Shown here: piece after piece, positions 39,381 through 52,215 of the stretch
Layout of the letters: every line of letters begins with the position of its first letter
Numbering within the stretch: position 1 is the first letter of the stretch
Assembly: GCA_013397845.1 (NCBI GenBank)
Contig: VZTG01000486.1
Coordinates: 1,283,816-1,347,815 of the forward strand
Reading direction: 5' to 3'
From: Melanocharis versteri
Taxonomy: Eukaryota; Chordata; Aves; Passeriformes; Melanocharitidae
Length of the DNA: 64,000 nucleotides
Position numbers and translations under genes: made by a program
Notes under the pieces: generated by a model
What the model was told of the DNA's origin: nothing
The model's database searches: none
The model's input: the letters and a program-made list of their open reading frames with translations, nothing else

Positions 39381-40391
39381 GAGTAGAAGGATATGTGTAT
39401 GAGCTCTGAGGTTGATAATACAGTATTATCAAAGGTAGTTAGAAAATATACCAGACTGAGAAAACAAAGCCCTTGGACTTCCTGATGCATTTCTTGATGG
39501 CTAGAGAGGAAGCTCTTACAAAAACAGAGACTGCAGGAAAAGACTCTGATCAGGAGATCAGATAGAAGAGGAAATGTGAAATCTTCCCAGGAAGGAAAGC
39601 AGGAGCTGACTAGAGAGAGAAGAGGGAAACCCTGATGCCCATGAAGCATAAAAACATACAGGTATAAATTCAAGCTCTGAAGTGCCAGGCATTCATTCTG
39701 CCTAATTATTCCAGTTTTGCTGATTTACTCCTGTTTGAAAAATAATACAAATGGTCAAGTGGTGAACGCTCAGAGGGACTGATGACAGGTCATTGCAAAT
39801 GTGTTGTTTTACTGAACTCATCTGACCTAATGTAAAAGGTGGAACAATCAAAACAGATACTCTCGGGTTTTGCTGTTCTTTTTCCCCCTTCTGGTACTAT
39901 CCCAGAGAAGCGAAAATTTTCCCTTCTCCTTTCAAATATGCATACCCTGATCTTTGTAATTAAAAATCTTGTTTCTCAGCTTTGGATTTCTTCTGTAGTT
40001 TTTCAGAATTTTTTCATCTCATCTCCCTCACTGACAACAGATTCACCCAGCAGAGATTTCTGTTTATTTACATTTTTTAATTCCTGGTTCCACTTCTCTT
40101 TCTATATGCAAATCCAAAAAGCCAAACAGCCCTTATTGCCTACCTATTGGAATGTGAAATCCCATTTAATCTGCACTGTTACCCAGAATCACTGTACATT
40201 AAGATGGCAAGGGTGTATCCCTATTTCAACGTCTGTGTCCATCCTCATCATCTCTGTTCCTATATATAATGTACACATGCACTTTTCCAGTGCTTTTGAA
40301 ATGTGTTTCATATTATGAATTACTGTGCAAAATGAGGAAGGAAAACAACAGTGTGGTGTAGTCTTGCACTGCCTTCTTGCTCACCCTGTGG

Positions 40392-40455
40392 CACGCACAC
40401 ACACACACACATACACACACACACACACAGACACAGAGAGAGAGAAAGAGAGAAC
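40392..40455. repeat. Compound microsatellite (CA)n(GA)n
   Basis: A CA dinucleotide array of about 20 units, with CG and TA interruptions, passes into a GA/GAAA array. It is a typical length-variable compound microsatellite. Confidence 0.95.
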
Positions 40456-42268
40456 TGTGTAGGGAAAGCAGGAATGCAGGCGAGTTTTGACCTTCGGTGT
40501 CCACACAATGAGCCGCGGACGATGCAGAAGGTTGGCTGCTTCTATACAGACCTGCTTTTGTGCTCTTGTCCAGGGCTTGATCCTTGGAGCCCTGTGTGCT
40601 CAGTAGACGCCAGAGAGATAGATGTGATCTGTTAGCCTCATCCAGTGCCGGCAGCTGAGCCATTTTCACACAGGCAGGCAGGTATGGCAAAGCCTGGGTA
40701 ACAGATGAGAACCCATGGGGAGCTCTTGACTATGGAGAATGAAAAATCAAAAGAAACCATATTGGACACAGATACAAAAGGAGTCCCCTGTTCCTTTTCT
40801 ATCCCTCCTTGTTTCTTTTCTCCTCTTCCTTACCAGGCTGTAATGAATGTGGAAAAACAGCTTCCCCCCTCAAAGTATTTGAGGACGTGTAGATTCCAGA
40901 TGCTATTCTATGCAAATACTTCCACCCTTCCCTGCCCACCGCATCCTGAGTTAACCCTTCTCTCTAACTCTTTGCTGCCTGTCCCTTTCTATGCTGCAAT
41001 AGAAAAGGAAAAAATACTTCTAAAAAACCACTTAATCATTATTCTCGAAGGAGAGATTTACACCCTAAGTAGTGGATTTGGGCTCAGCACAGCTGGAGGC
41101 ACAAAGCAGCAGTTAACACATTTCTGGCACTGAAGTTAGTTTGATGTTTTAATCATGTAGCATCTTGAAAAAAAGAGGTTAATTCCTAATAGCATTAACA
41201 CTGAGCTCTTTCTTGAAATCACTGTTTCTAGCCTGCCCAGTGTTAGATGTTTGTCTCAATGAAAACAGGCTGTGGAAGACTTTTAACATAAATGCATGCA
41301 ATTTAGAGGAAATTAAAACAGTGTACTCAAAGCACAGGAACCTTAAGGATCTGTTCCTTGGACATCTGTGAGTCTTTTGTCTCCCACAGGCAGATTTGTG
41401 AGCCTTGCTTCACACCAGCCATAATCCAAAATGCGAGGATATTAGGAATTAGGATACTCCTAGTTCTGCTGCTTATGTATGAGCCTTCCAAAAAAACATT
41501 TCCATACCCAAAAAGAAAAGAGAGATGTGGAGAGAAACAGGAAAAGCTAATCTAACTGAAATGACTTTTCTTCCAAAGGAAAAGAAAAACCTCTCATGAG
41601 ATTTCATCTCCTGAGACTCTTCTACCATCTAAAATTGCTTTCATGGTCTTCCTCCCTATAATCCCTGAACTCATGGGCAGGTCTATCTGGATGCACCTAC
41701 CCCAGGATCACCCTAATAGCAGCAGCGAAGCTTTAAGGTTTAGATCACTATGAACTACAATTTGATTTAGTTCCTCCCTGAAGTTAAAAATGGATCACTT
41801 ACTTTTGTTTTGACAGATTGATGGTGAGATTTGAGATATTACGGTAAGAGAGAGAGGTCTCAGGTGTGAGCACAAAAGGCTCAAACATTCAGACATTTAT
41901 TGATAGAGAGAAAGAAACATTCTCCTCCACCAAATAAATATGTTTTTCATATGGCTCTCACACACTGTGCTTCCCAGCAATAACCCTCTGCATCTGGTCA
42001 TGTGGGAATGAGACACTTATGAGGATGCTTTGTTAGCATTTCATTAGGCTTCTCAGGGTCTCCTTAAGTTGCAGGATATATTCTGCTCCATGAAATATGT
42101 TTAATTTAATTTGCAGTTGCGATCCTACATAGAGATGATGTGCACTACCTGCATTGATTTGCACTAGATGTCAAGACCACACAATACTTCTTTATGAACT
42201 TCACTTTGATCATGCAATTCAAAAGCATCTGAAAATTTGGGGGGTTACCTCTTTGGTTGTAACCCTTG

Positions 42269-42326
42269 CCTTTCCCTTTCCCTTTCCCTTTCCCTTTCCC
42301 TTTCTCTTTCCCTTTCCCTTTCCTCT
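42269..42326. repeat. Hexanucleotide microsatellite (CCCTTT)n
   Basis: About nine and a half copies of CTTTCC, with one C-to-T interruption near 42305. All-pyrimidine on the + strand. It is not the telomeric TTAGGG unit. The Pro/Phe-rich frame across it is spurious. Confidence 0.95.
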
Positions 42327-45300
42327 AAAACCCCATGCATTTAGGGGTGGGGTAGGTGGTTGTATGTGTGACTTTGCCTCTGTATGTGGTAATATGTGCC
42401 AGAGTTTGCTAGCATTCATATTTCCTCTAGGAACTGTGTGTTAACAGAGGAGTTATTTCTCTGTGCACCTTTCTTCATTTCAACTTTGAATGCTACAATG
42501 AGAGCTTATTATGCTACCTGGAAATCTGTGACTGCCATGCTAAAGCTTCTGTAACAGCCTCCATATGCTCTCCACACCTCCATTTGGTGTCCAGGCTCCC
42601 TGCCTTGGGATATATATGTCCTTCCAGGCTGCAGCTTCTTTCCCTTCAGAGACTCTCTGTTGTGTTCTTCCTGATATGGATTTGGGATTTAGCTTATGAT
42701 GGTTCCTGAACTTCTGAAAATCCCCTAAACTTAGAAGTTATTCAGCCCCTAATGACTGCCTTGATTACCCAGACTGGTAGGAAAGCTGTCTTTCCAACAA
42801 GCTTCACTGCAGAGGTGATCACAGCAAGATCATTTCTGGGTGTGCTACTTTCTAGCAACAAACATAAAAAATCTCGGACGCTGACCTTGGAACTTGGCAG
42901 AAGTAATCACTAAAACTTCATAATTAAAAGGAAAGGCCACCCGCCAGGCTCAGGTGATAAACAGGGGGGACACCAAATCATATGGCATGTGGACTCTGTG
43001 TTTCATATGCTGCTACAGCAAAGATGGATGGGTCAGTAAGTAAAGGGAAACTTCATAAGGATGTATGAAAAACACTGAAGAGAGCCATATGAGAAATTTT
43101 CTATTGTCTTTGGAAAGATGTGCAATTTCATTAATGAAAACAGAGCTTCACAGCTTTTCCAAAGTGCATGAACTAGAGGTTCCTCAGCCTGAGAGTAGGC
43201 CAGTGCACCGATATTCAGTGCGCCTAAAAGGCAGCGTTGCTCCTCTGAAATGAAATCTATTGGCCAAAAATACAAAGTAGTACATATAAGAGGCTTTACT
43301 GGAAGTCTGTTTATGGAAGAAGCTTGCTGAAATCTTCTACTTTTCAGAGTGCTTCAGTTTTTAAGAGTTAGCAATTGAAAGATACAAACTGTCCAGTAAA
43401 TACCATATTTGAATGTGTCAACTTCATAAAAGATAATCGAGAGCTCCTTGATCTGACATAGTCAGATTTTCCATATGGCTTGGCATAAAATGCTATGAAA
43501 GAATCTGAGAATTAGGAATCAAAAATACTGTAAGACAGGAAACAAAGAATAAATGTCATTTTGTCATTCTGACACAAGCTAATGATGGTGTCTCCCAAGG
43601 TTACACACATTACGTTTCATGTTGCAAAGCCACTTGGACAAATGCTGGTGCTGGGACTAAAAAGCTCCCCACAAAGTAACACATCTCACAAGATCTGATC
43701 AATTCAATTTGGAAAAAAATCTGAGAAAGATAAGTTCTGTCAATATTCCATTGGAACGATTGGAAAATGAAATATGCATCTTGCATTTGAAAATATTTTC
43801 TTAAAAAAAATAAAGATTTGTCTTCAAATGCTATATTGTGCTATATTATGCTTTATCATTAGAAAAGAAATCTTAAATTGAAACATATTTTGTGTAGATA
43901 AAGTATTTTAGGTAAGCCAAATGATTCTTCTTCTGTAATTTTCTTTTGTAGACAATTCCAAAATAAAAACCCATGCAAGAAGGCATATAGCAAAAGAACT
44001 GTGGTGGCAAGAATTGAACAGTTTATTAAAGGAAAAAATATGAGACACATTAGAAGAAAAAGAACAATGTGTTACTGCAGTCGAATAAACAATATTAAGG
44101 TGCAATGAAAAATTGACAGGAATAGTCTTGAGACCAGTGTTGGGTCCTGTGTTTGTAACAAAACAGATAACAAGGAGCTAAAAAAGTCTGGATTGCCTGA
44201 TTTAGAAAGGTAATTGATCCCAATCACCCCTAATAGACTGGATAGAGCTGGTGTGTCATCTGATAAGGTATTTCTAGAGTGGCAGAGGCAAAGCAAGTAG
44301 CTCTAGTGAAACCTGCCTCAGAGAGACAGCATGACATGACTTTGAACAATGGCTGTGATTTGAGGATTTGTGTATTAGAAATCCCTGGTGCTATTTTGCA
44401 AACTGCTGGGATGGGGCAGGTCTGATGGTGGGAAAAACTGGTTTATGAAGAAGTGAGATTGGTTCACTAATGAAAAGCAAATCAGACAATGGAGGAGGAC
44501 ATTATTACTGACTTGTTCAGACACTAAGATGTTTGCCCACGTGTTCCAGCCTTTTGGTCCTCCCTTGGTCCCTGGCACCATCTCAGACCAGCTCTGCCTT
44601 CCAGTGCTGCCATCCTGATGGCTTTGATAAGTGTTAAGTGCACTCCAAAACAAAATGCAGCACTGGTAGGTTTGAAACAAAAGGTTGGTTTACTTAAATA
44701 TTTTACTATTGACAGCTCACTTCTTTTTTCCGTTTCCTGTCTATAATTTCTCTGCAGAATTATTTGATTATATATTGTCACATCAACCTCTACATATAAA
44801 GTACAGAAAATGTCTCTCTTCATGATCTGGTGGGCAAAAAGAACGGCAACTTCATGTTAGATTCACCTGCTGAGCAAATTCCCTTTCTAAATCTGCACAA
44901 CAGCAGCAACGAAAAGGTCTTGGAACTCCTCAGCACAGGGGGCAGTTTAATTACAGGCTTGGGATTAATTATAAGTAAGAAAAAAAATAAAAATGTTCCA
45001 TTTAGGAAACATGAGGCCTCCCTTTGTGCTTCATAGGAGTGTTTAGGAAGGGTTCTGATTTAATGCCCAAACAAGGAGGAGTCATTTGTCAGTGTTGTGC
45101 TGTCACATAAAGGGTCACTTCCTCCATTAGTCCAGCAATAGCCCAAATGGCTACTCAGCCAAAGTGCATTCAGAGCTCGATATAAGCTTTGTGTAAGATT
45201 GGTCAAGTTTTCCTGGTTTTCCATATTTTATGTCTGGTTCAGAGCAAGCTGGGGTCCCATGCATGCAGGCTGACTTGCCCCACGAGTTAAAGAAGAAAAA

Positions 45301-47261
45301 AAACAATCACGGGAGATTGTTGTTCCCAGCTCTGCAAAGTACACATGGAAATCATGTCCAGAACAGTGCAACTCATGTCCTGCATGGTGTCATTTATGGG
45401 CTGGGCAAAATAATTTAATTTCACTCAGACCCCATACATTGCAGTCGTTATTTATGGCATTTTGAGCTGTACTTCCCCACCAGTCTATCAGCATTAAAGA
45501 AATGGTTTCTCATCGTTGTGGTGCCTTGTGACAAGAAGGATGGTGCTGAAGTGGCTGACATCACCTCTCCTTGCTCTGCAACATACGAGGTCATTTACTC
45601 ATCATATTCATTCTCCTGGAAAAAATATAACCAGCAACTCCCATTCCAGCCTGTTTTGGGAGTTCTTCCTTACCCAGGTTGTATTCTGAGCATGAACTGG
45701 ATAAACTCAATCAATGCAAAAAAGGCTCATTGATGTCAAACTGGCGGTTCCTAGTCCCAGATGTGTCATGCTCAGTTAGTGAATAACAGAGTGTCAAATA
45801 AAGCAATAAATCTTCTTACTTGCTGACTGCTATGCATGGCTGTCATGAGAACACACTCACATGCTCGCTAATTCTGTGTGATGAGTGAGCCTGGCTCCAT
45901 CCCCACAATTTCCAGAGGCCAGCAGAGAGGTGCAAACATATTGAGTTGGGATGAGCGCTGGATCAGTATCCCTTTCTCTGCACCTTGAGGCCACAGTTGG
46001 AAATTTGACAGCAATATGCCGTGGAAACACTGTCAACTTTAAGCTGAATTTCAGTAAGGCTGTTCGTGGTGCAAGGTAGTGCCTAGAGCAAGAAGGAATC
46101 GCACAGATGGGCTGTGTGTTTCCTAAATAACTGACATTGTTCTCTCTTCTTAGCAATCATTCATGCTGGGGAACACTCTGGAGTGCTCTGGGAAAAGGGC
46201 AGTGACAGACAGAGCTCAGAGAGGACCTCCAGCATGGACCACACTGAGTCCCTCAGCCATGTCTGGATGAACCCTACTGAAAGAAAAGCGAACTCAGTAT
46301 TTGGGGCCAACCAGTCTTTGAGGACTGTGCTGAATCCCTGAATAAGAAAGCTGAGCCTATAGGACTGTTAGGCAAAAGCCATAGATTCACAACAGACAAA
46401 AGGCTGCCAAAGAAGTCCCTGGGTAAAAGCATGAGAGCAAGGGGTCTTAAATACCGTAGGGACATTTCAGTGGGAAAGAAAAACCCCAGCGGGTTGTTGC
46501 ACATTTGGTATCAGTGCCACGTGGCGATGACTCCCAGTTGATAGTGGACTGCCTGATTCTGACTGATGTCAATTTCTGTTATTCAAACTCCAAAACTGGT
46601 TGTGTCAGGACTGACAATTGAGAGACTTCAAAAAACTCTTACATCATGCAAGAACACTGGGTATCAGAGCTGGAACCTGTTAAAAAATTGGGCCATAACT
46701 TTCTAGTGTAATGTGTAGGCAGAAGTTCATGTAGATAAATCAATGTGAATATCACCAAGAAGCAAAACTTGAGTTTTAATAATTGCTGTTTCTTTAAGCC
46801 CCTTGTTGCAGTGTGTTTTGCCTGTGTCCGTGCCTATGTGTGGTAGCTGGGCTATGCTCGATGTATTTCAGTGAAGAATGTCAGACTTGCTCCACATTAT
46901 ACTTTGCTCCTTTATTCAGTTTGGGTAAATTATGCTGCAGCTTCACCATCTCCTTATTTCTGTTGTCTAAGCCCTGGGTCAATTTAAAACTGGGGTGTAC
47001 TTGAGAAAAGAAGCAATGCTGGAGACAGACAAGAAACATAGTTTTCGAGTTCCCTGGAGCTGGTCAACACTTAATGTCTCTGAGGACCCAGAATTACCAC
47101 TGGTATGAAGTGTCAGTGCTTGAAAGTAAATACTAACTATTAACAAGATGAAACCAGGCTGCACAAGTATTTTGCTTTCAAATAGTTCCTGTAGCTTCCA
47201 TTCACAAAAGCACTTGATTCTATGCCTCATTTTAAAGCTTCATTTTAAAAATTAATCTAAC

Positions 47262-48779
47262 AGGACAAGGGTAGATGCACTTAAGCTGGAACAGAAGGGG
47301 GAACCCTCCTGGGCAGGGCTGGCCACAACTGCACCCTTTGGCCAGCACCAGTGGTGCTGGAGAGCTTGGGCAGCCTGATGCTCACCCATGATGTGCCTGG
47401 TAGATTGTGGGGGGGTTCTGCTGTGAATGATAGCACAAGAAGAAGAGAGACAACAACGCAACCCTGAAAGACTTAGGTTTCTCCCTGGAAGCATTTACAA
47501 CTTGGCTATCTCTCCTAACTCAAATATTCTGTCACTTTAAAGGAGGTAAAGGGGGAAAATAGAGGGAAAAAATGAGGAAATGCAGCAAAGGCTTTGATTT
47601 GTCTGCGGCATAAAACTGGATTATAATGTCATTTGCTAACTGACAGATCATTTAGTGTCCTGGAAGAGTCTGTTTTCACACCGCTGAAGCTCTCACAGGG
47701 GAATTCTGTGTGGGCTCCTTATTGTCAGAGCTATTTTTCACCCAATTTGTTTCCAAATGATGTCTAACCTGAGGTCTTCCCACTGAGAGGGCTTTAAGCA
47801 ATGATTAATGAGAAGTGTTTTGCCAGACCCACCTGGGGAATGGCCCATCTGCGAACTCAGGTAAGACGGAGCTGCCTACAAGGCACTGGCTTGTGAATGG
47901 CAGGCAGCTTCCCAGGGCTTGAGGCATAGCTCACAGCAAAGGCAAGGTGTACTCTGTTTGCGTCTCAGTGATTCATAAAAGGACTGGAGATAAATGTCAC
48001 TCACTCTACCATTAACATCTAGTTTGAAGCAACAATCTCCCTCTCCGGGGACTGATCCCCTTTCTGTTCCATATTCAATTATATCATACATTCAGCATAT
48101 GTGCAGCACGTACCTGGGATACATTTGAAGTGGCCTGAGATCTTCAGACATGCTAAGTCTATTTAAAGATGGCAAGTTAAAGCAGGCACAGCTCCGCATG
48201 CCTACCTGGCTTTCAAATACTTTTCTTATTTGAGCTACAAGCTCTTGTCCCTTCCTTTCAGTGGTGGCTCTGCATGCAGTTACCCATTCACCCCTACCTA
48301 CCCTATGCAGCACGGTAAATTAAGTGGGAAAACAGGGATTTTTAGTCTACATTCATTTTGTCTATTGGACAGTTTTGTTCTGCCGGAAAATCCAATTATC
48401 CCTGACCTCCAAAACAGAGATCTTTTCAGACTTCAGCCTCTTAGTTACATATAGATAGGACAACCGTATCTTTTACTTTCCTGAGAGACTTCTCTTGTGC
48501 ATAACATTACTAATAGTGAGCATGAATTTCTTGGTAGCTGCCTAAAATGATCATTAAAATGCTCACATAAAAGTGAAGAAGCCCTGAAAATTTGGTTTCT
48601 CTCTGTATTTATGAGGTTGAAATCTGAACATATTTCTTACAGAATAATTTCCCTCCCCTGATTTATGTGGAAGCTCCAGGCTCAGTTATCATCTGGAAAT
48701 ACATTCCTATACAGTCTGTGTCATTTAAATGCAGCATCCTACTGTCCCGTCTGTCAAGACCAAAACATAATGGATCCAA
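47262..48779. other. No gene seen; possible very old CR1-like relic at 47262-47480
   Basis: The words ACAGGACAAGGG and TTAAGCTGGAACAG near 47262, and a GGGCAGCCTGATG word near 47368, recall internal CR1 sequence. The order and spacing do not hold, so an element is not called. The remainder is unique. Confidence 0.4.
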
Positions 48780-49330
48780 CTGTCTATGAATAAAACAGAT
48801 TGTTTGTAGGGGATATTTATAGCCGATAAAGAGCAAGAGTTTATATTGGCAAAAGCCGTCCTTCTTGTAAATGGCTAGAGGCTCCCGACATCCCCTGACT
48901 TTCAGCAGCGTTTATTCTGTTGAATGTGGATCAAAAACATTCCTCACTCACGGCTTGGCAAGATGAGTTTGACAACGGTTTTCTAACCAACTGTTGTGAC
49001 ACCAGCAGTGCATTTTGCCTGAAATTTCACCTGCAAAGCAATGTCCCACTTTCTTTAACTACTTCTCATGCCAACAACATGTTTACCATGATTTAGATGT
49101 CTATTATACGCATGAATGACTTGTCTACATAATTTCATCAAAAAAATGAACCCTCATAAGTGGCACAGATGCTGGTATGATGGTAATCAAATTAGTTTTT
49201 GGACAGGTTTATGGCCACTTGCTGTCAGTTAAGCTCTCTTTGGCTATCTTCACTCCTAATACAGTTTTGATGGTGATTAATGGCTCCATTAATACACTGT
49301 TTGTGCTGTGATAGACACCACATTATGGTC
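48780..49330. promoter_or_regulatory. Candidate conserved non-coding element(s)
   Basis: This is unique AT-rich sequence with ATTTATAGCCGATAAAGAGC near 48817, a GATA core, GTTTATTCTGTTGAATG near 48910, and ACCATGATTTAGATGTC near 49085. It continues with GGTGATTAATGGCTCCATTAATACAC near 49271, where two ATTAATGG/CCATTAAT words form an inverted pair. No reading frame of note is present. The enhancer interpretation is by appearance. Confidence 0.25.
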
Positions 49331-50378
49331 TTGTTTGCTGACCACAGCTGAGCATGTATTTTTGTAAACTCAGTTCTGAAGAAAATATTAATCATATTTC
49401 ATATGTCACTGTTATGTATTGCCAGGCAGAGGTCACACAGGGAGACCTTGTCCTTCTACTTTCCTCACCACAGATGAGCTTTTGGGCTGCTAAGAGAGGA
49501 AGAAGACCCAGGAAGAATGTGTTTGGATTATATGTTCATCAAGTTTCCTCGTGCTGGGAACATGCCAAGGGTCTCACTACAATGGTTTTTTCTTGTCTGT
49601 GCTGCCATGCTGCTCATCCTCCTTTTCTCTCTTGCATCGTCCCAACTTAATTTCTTTGTCTTGCAATCCAGGAAAGATGGCTTGGGCTTTTTCGAGGGGT
49701 TGGTTTGTTGGGGCTTTTTTTTTGGTGGTTTGGTTTTTTCCCCTTTTTCAGATCTGATCTCTCTCTGCTCATTTTAACATTCTCTTCTCAATTCTTTCCC
49801 TTTCACTGGCTTTTCTGAGCCATTCATAATCAACAAGTGAGTCTGGCCAAACCATTTTTAACTCATTTTGATCTATTTCCACTCTGCCACTAACTCTGTG
49901 GAAACAGGGCAGAAATTGATATTTCATTTGGAGCGCACAACATGATAAGTTGTTGGTCACAGTAGTGGTGGAAAAGTTACACCTGGAAGGCAACTGTGAA
50001 AGGTAGAAACTGCTACTGAATTTCCCATCACACATGCTGGGACTCAGTGCCAGAGGAATGTCTAGGCGAAGTTCTGATATTAAAAAAGCTGTAGCCATCT
50101 TTTAACCCAAGTGTCATTGTGGAACAGACATTATGTGGAAACAGTGCTGCAGACCCTGGCGTTTTGCCATTCACCCTCAGATCCTTGCATACCCACAGAA
50201 GCACACATGTATACTCTCAAACTATTTGCTTGCAAATGAAATAGTGCACAGCTCTGGAACAAACCCACAAGCTTCTTTTTTTCAGTCAGTGAGGAACAGA
50301 AAGAAATCTACGACCTTGGAAAGAGGCAAATGAACTAATTAGAGATATTTGTACTGAGTCTTTTAAGTAGTTGAAGAA

Positions 50379-50402
50379 ACGTGTGCATGTGTGTGTGCGC
50401 GT
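50379..50402. repeat. Alternating purine-pyrimidine TG/CG tract
   Basis: Twenty-four bases alternate strictly (ACGTGTGCATGTG, then TGTGTGCGCGT), which favours Z-DNA formation. A T-rich low-complexity stretch with TTGG and TTTG words follows to about 50440. Confidence 0.8.
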
Positions 50403-50542
50403 TTTGGTTGTTGGTTTTTTGTGTTTTTTTTCTGTTTTCCTCCTGTAATTAAGCCTAGTTTCTTTGCAGCCATATTTGATTTTTATGTTCATCTGTGCAC
50501 TCGCCTAAACCCCACCCACTTGCTCCTCTGCAAATATTTATT

Positions 50543-50550
50543 ATGCAAAT
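50543..50550 (+). promoter_or_regulatory. Octamer motif ATGCAAAT
   Basis: A consensus POU/Oct octamer in an AT-rich setting (CAAATATTTATTATGCAAATGG). The reverse form ATTTGCAT occurs at 7119-7126. Both are single words and may be chance. Confidence 0.2.
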
Positions 50551-51245
50551 GGTTTGTTTTGAATTGAGTGATCTGAGCAGCTGCCCAATTCCACATAACT
50601 GTTCTTTAGGAAAATTGCAGACTAGCTGGGTAACATATTATTGAACTAGTTAAATAGTTATGATTGGTGTTGAATTGCTTTAAATGCTCCTTGTAGAGTT
50701 CTGTTTTCCAACAGCAATGTTTAGACTTTTTCTGCCTACAGCTACCTCAAATCATATCTCACTCTTGGGCCAGCACCTGTGATTCTCCAACTCTTTTCCT
50801 GGAAGTAATGGCTGTGCCCACTTTCTTTAAATCCAATAAATTTTCTGGAATATCCCTTTGCAGAGTCAACCAGGATACCATTGGCCACTATAATAGTTTT
50901 GAACTTTTATTGACTTTATCTCTGATAATAAAAATCATTATTAAAAGCTGTTACTAAATGTCCCTCCCTCTACAAATTCTGAATCCTGTCTGGCCCATGT
51001 GCTTAATTTTCTGATGAGTCCAGTAGAAAAAAATATGGAAAAATTTGAGAACTTTTATGCTTGGAAGAGGCAGAATTGAGGGGTGTGATGGGGCAGCTTC
51101 CACAGCCATCCTGCTGGAGCACAGGAAAGTCTCCTTAAGGAGATAAGGCAGTCAAGAAGAGAGAAATACTAAAGTCATGCAGAGATGACTCATTTCATTC
51201 GCTCATATTAAAGGTAACCTAAGAGATTATTGAATTGCTTTTGCA

Positions 51246-51345
51246 TACAAACACACAGATCAGCATATGCTCAAATACGCGTAGACATGCACAGACACAC
51301 ACCTGCTTGTGCACGTGTGTACTTACATATAAACACATACAGTTT
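51246..51345. repeat. Degenerate CA-rich tract
   Basis: Many ACACAC, ACATAC and GTGTGT words without a clean period. An old, decayed dinucleotide repeat. The 61-codon frame over it is spurious. Confidence 0.55.
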
Positions 51346-52136
51346 CGACTACACAGCTCCCTCATGGGCTTTCTTGGACCTCTCTGTCACCTGATTCCCT
51401 CTTCCTTTGTTCCTCCTTAGCTTTTGCCAAGGTAGCCACATACTTCCTCATTTTTTTCTAAGTACTACATAAAACCGTAACTCCAGAAAATACCCTCCAG
51501 CTTGTCTGATACAGCACTGCTATGAAATCAGGAGAAATAACTAGAAGCCAAAGTTATGTCACAGACTATTCTCCGTTGTCCTGCCACATTGGTGGTTCTC
51601 TCTGTTTATTACCTGCCGTGCACAGACCTGTCATGAGATCTTGGCATTATTTCTTAACTTGTTTGTTAAAAAAGTGAGAGACATCTTGGTCTTCCTTTCT
51701 GCAATGGGGTCCCCTTCCCACTTTTCATCCCTTGGTCCTAAAATAGATAATATTAGTGTGTAGTAAAATCACTTCTTTTACATAAGAACAAACATTTTTC
51801 AGTCTATTAGTCTCAGCTATGAAAACCAGTGTTGTTTCAGTGAAATAATACGTACTGATAAATTGTTTCACAGTTTAATCTAAACAAGCCATATGTGTCT
51901 GAATATAACAGAAAAAAAGGCTTTTAATTTTAATTAAGTGATTGAATACAACCAACATTTAACCATTTTTGAATAATTCCCTTTGGGCCATATCCTGCTC
52001 ATAACAAATAACAAAAACACCAAGAGTTCAGAATTCGCAGTTTCTGTATGAATATGTAAATTAGCTTACCTTACTTTATTTGTGTATTTCTTGACCACTA
52101 CATTTAGTTCTTCTCTCACCTTTTAAGTAGAGAGAT

Positions 52137-52215
52137 TATATGTGTTACATATACACACATACAGTGCAGACATAGATGCACACAAATGGTCACACATACA
52201 TTTACATACTCCTGC
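52137..52215. repeat. Degenerate CA/TA-rich tract
   Basis: Imperfect ATACACACATAC-type words spaced with unique bases, likely a decayed CA repeat. A similar short stretch lies at about 36657-36705. Confidence 0.5.

Larger units (their letters stand above)
36996..47261. other. No gene seen outside listed microsatellites
   Basis: A microsatellite-rich interval of otherwise unique AT-rich DNA. Frames of up to 159 codons either cross repeats or are random in composition. Confidence 0.55.

Noticed and set aside
39175..39402. Charged Arg/Glu/Lys-rich frame resembling a nuclear protein
   Set aside because: It is the translation of the GAAGA microsatellite.
42269..42326. Possible interstitial telomeric repeat
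   Set aside because: The unit is CCCTTT, not the vertebrate telomere unit CCCTAA.
42154..42444. Pro/Phe repeat frame
   Set aside because: Translation of the CCCTTT microsatellite.
47262..47480. Possible CR1 internal fragment
   Set aside because: Only scattered word matches. Order and spacing do not follow the CR1 sequence I remember.
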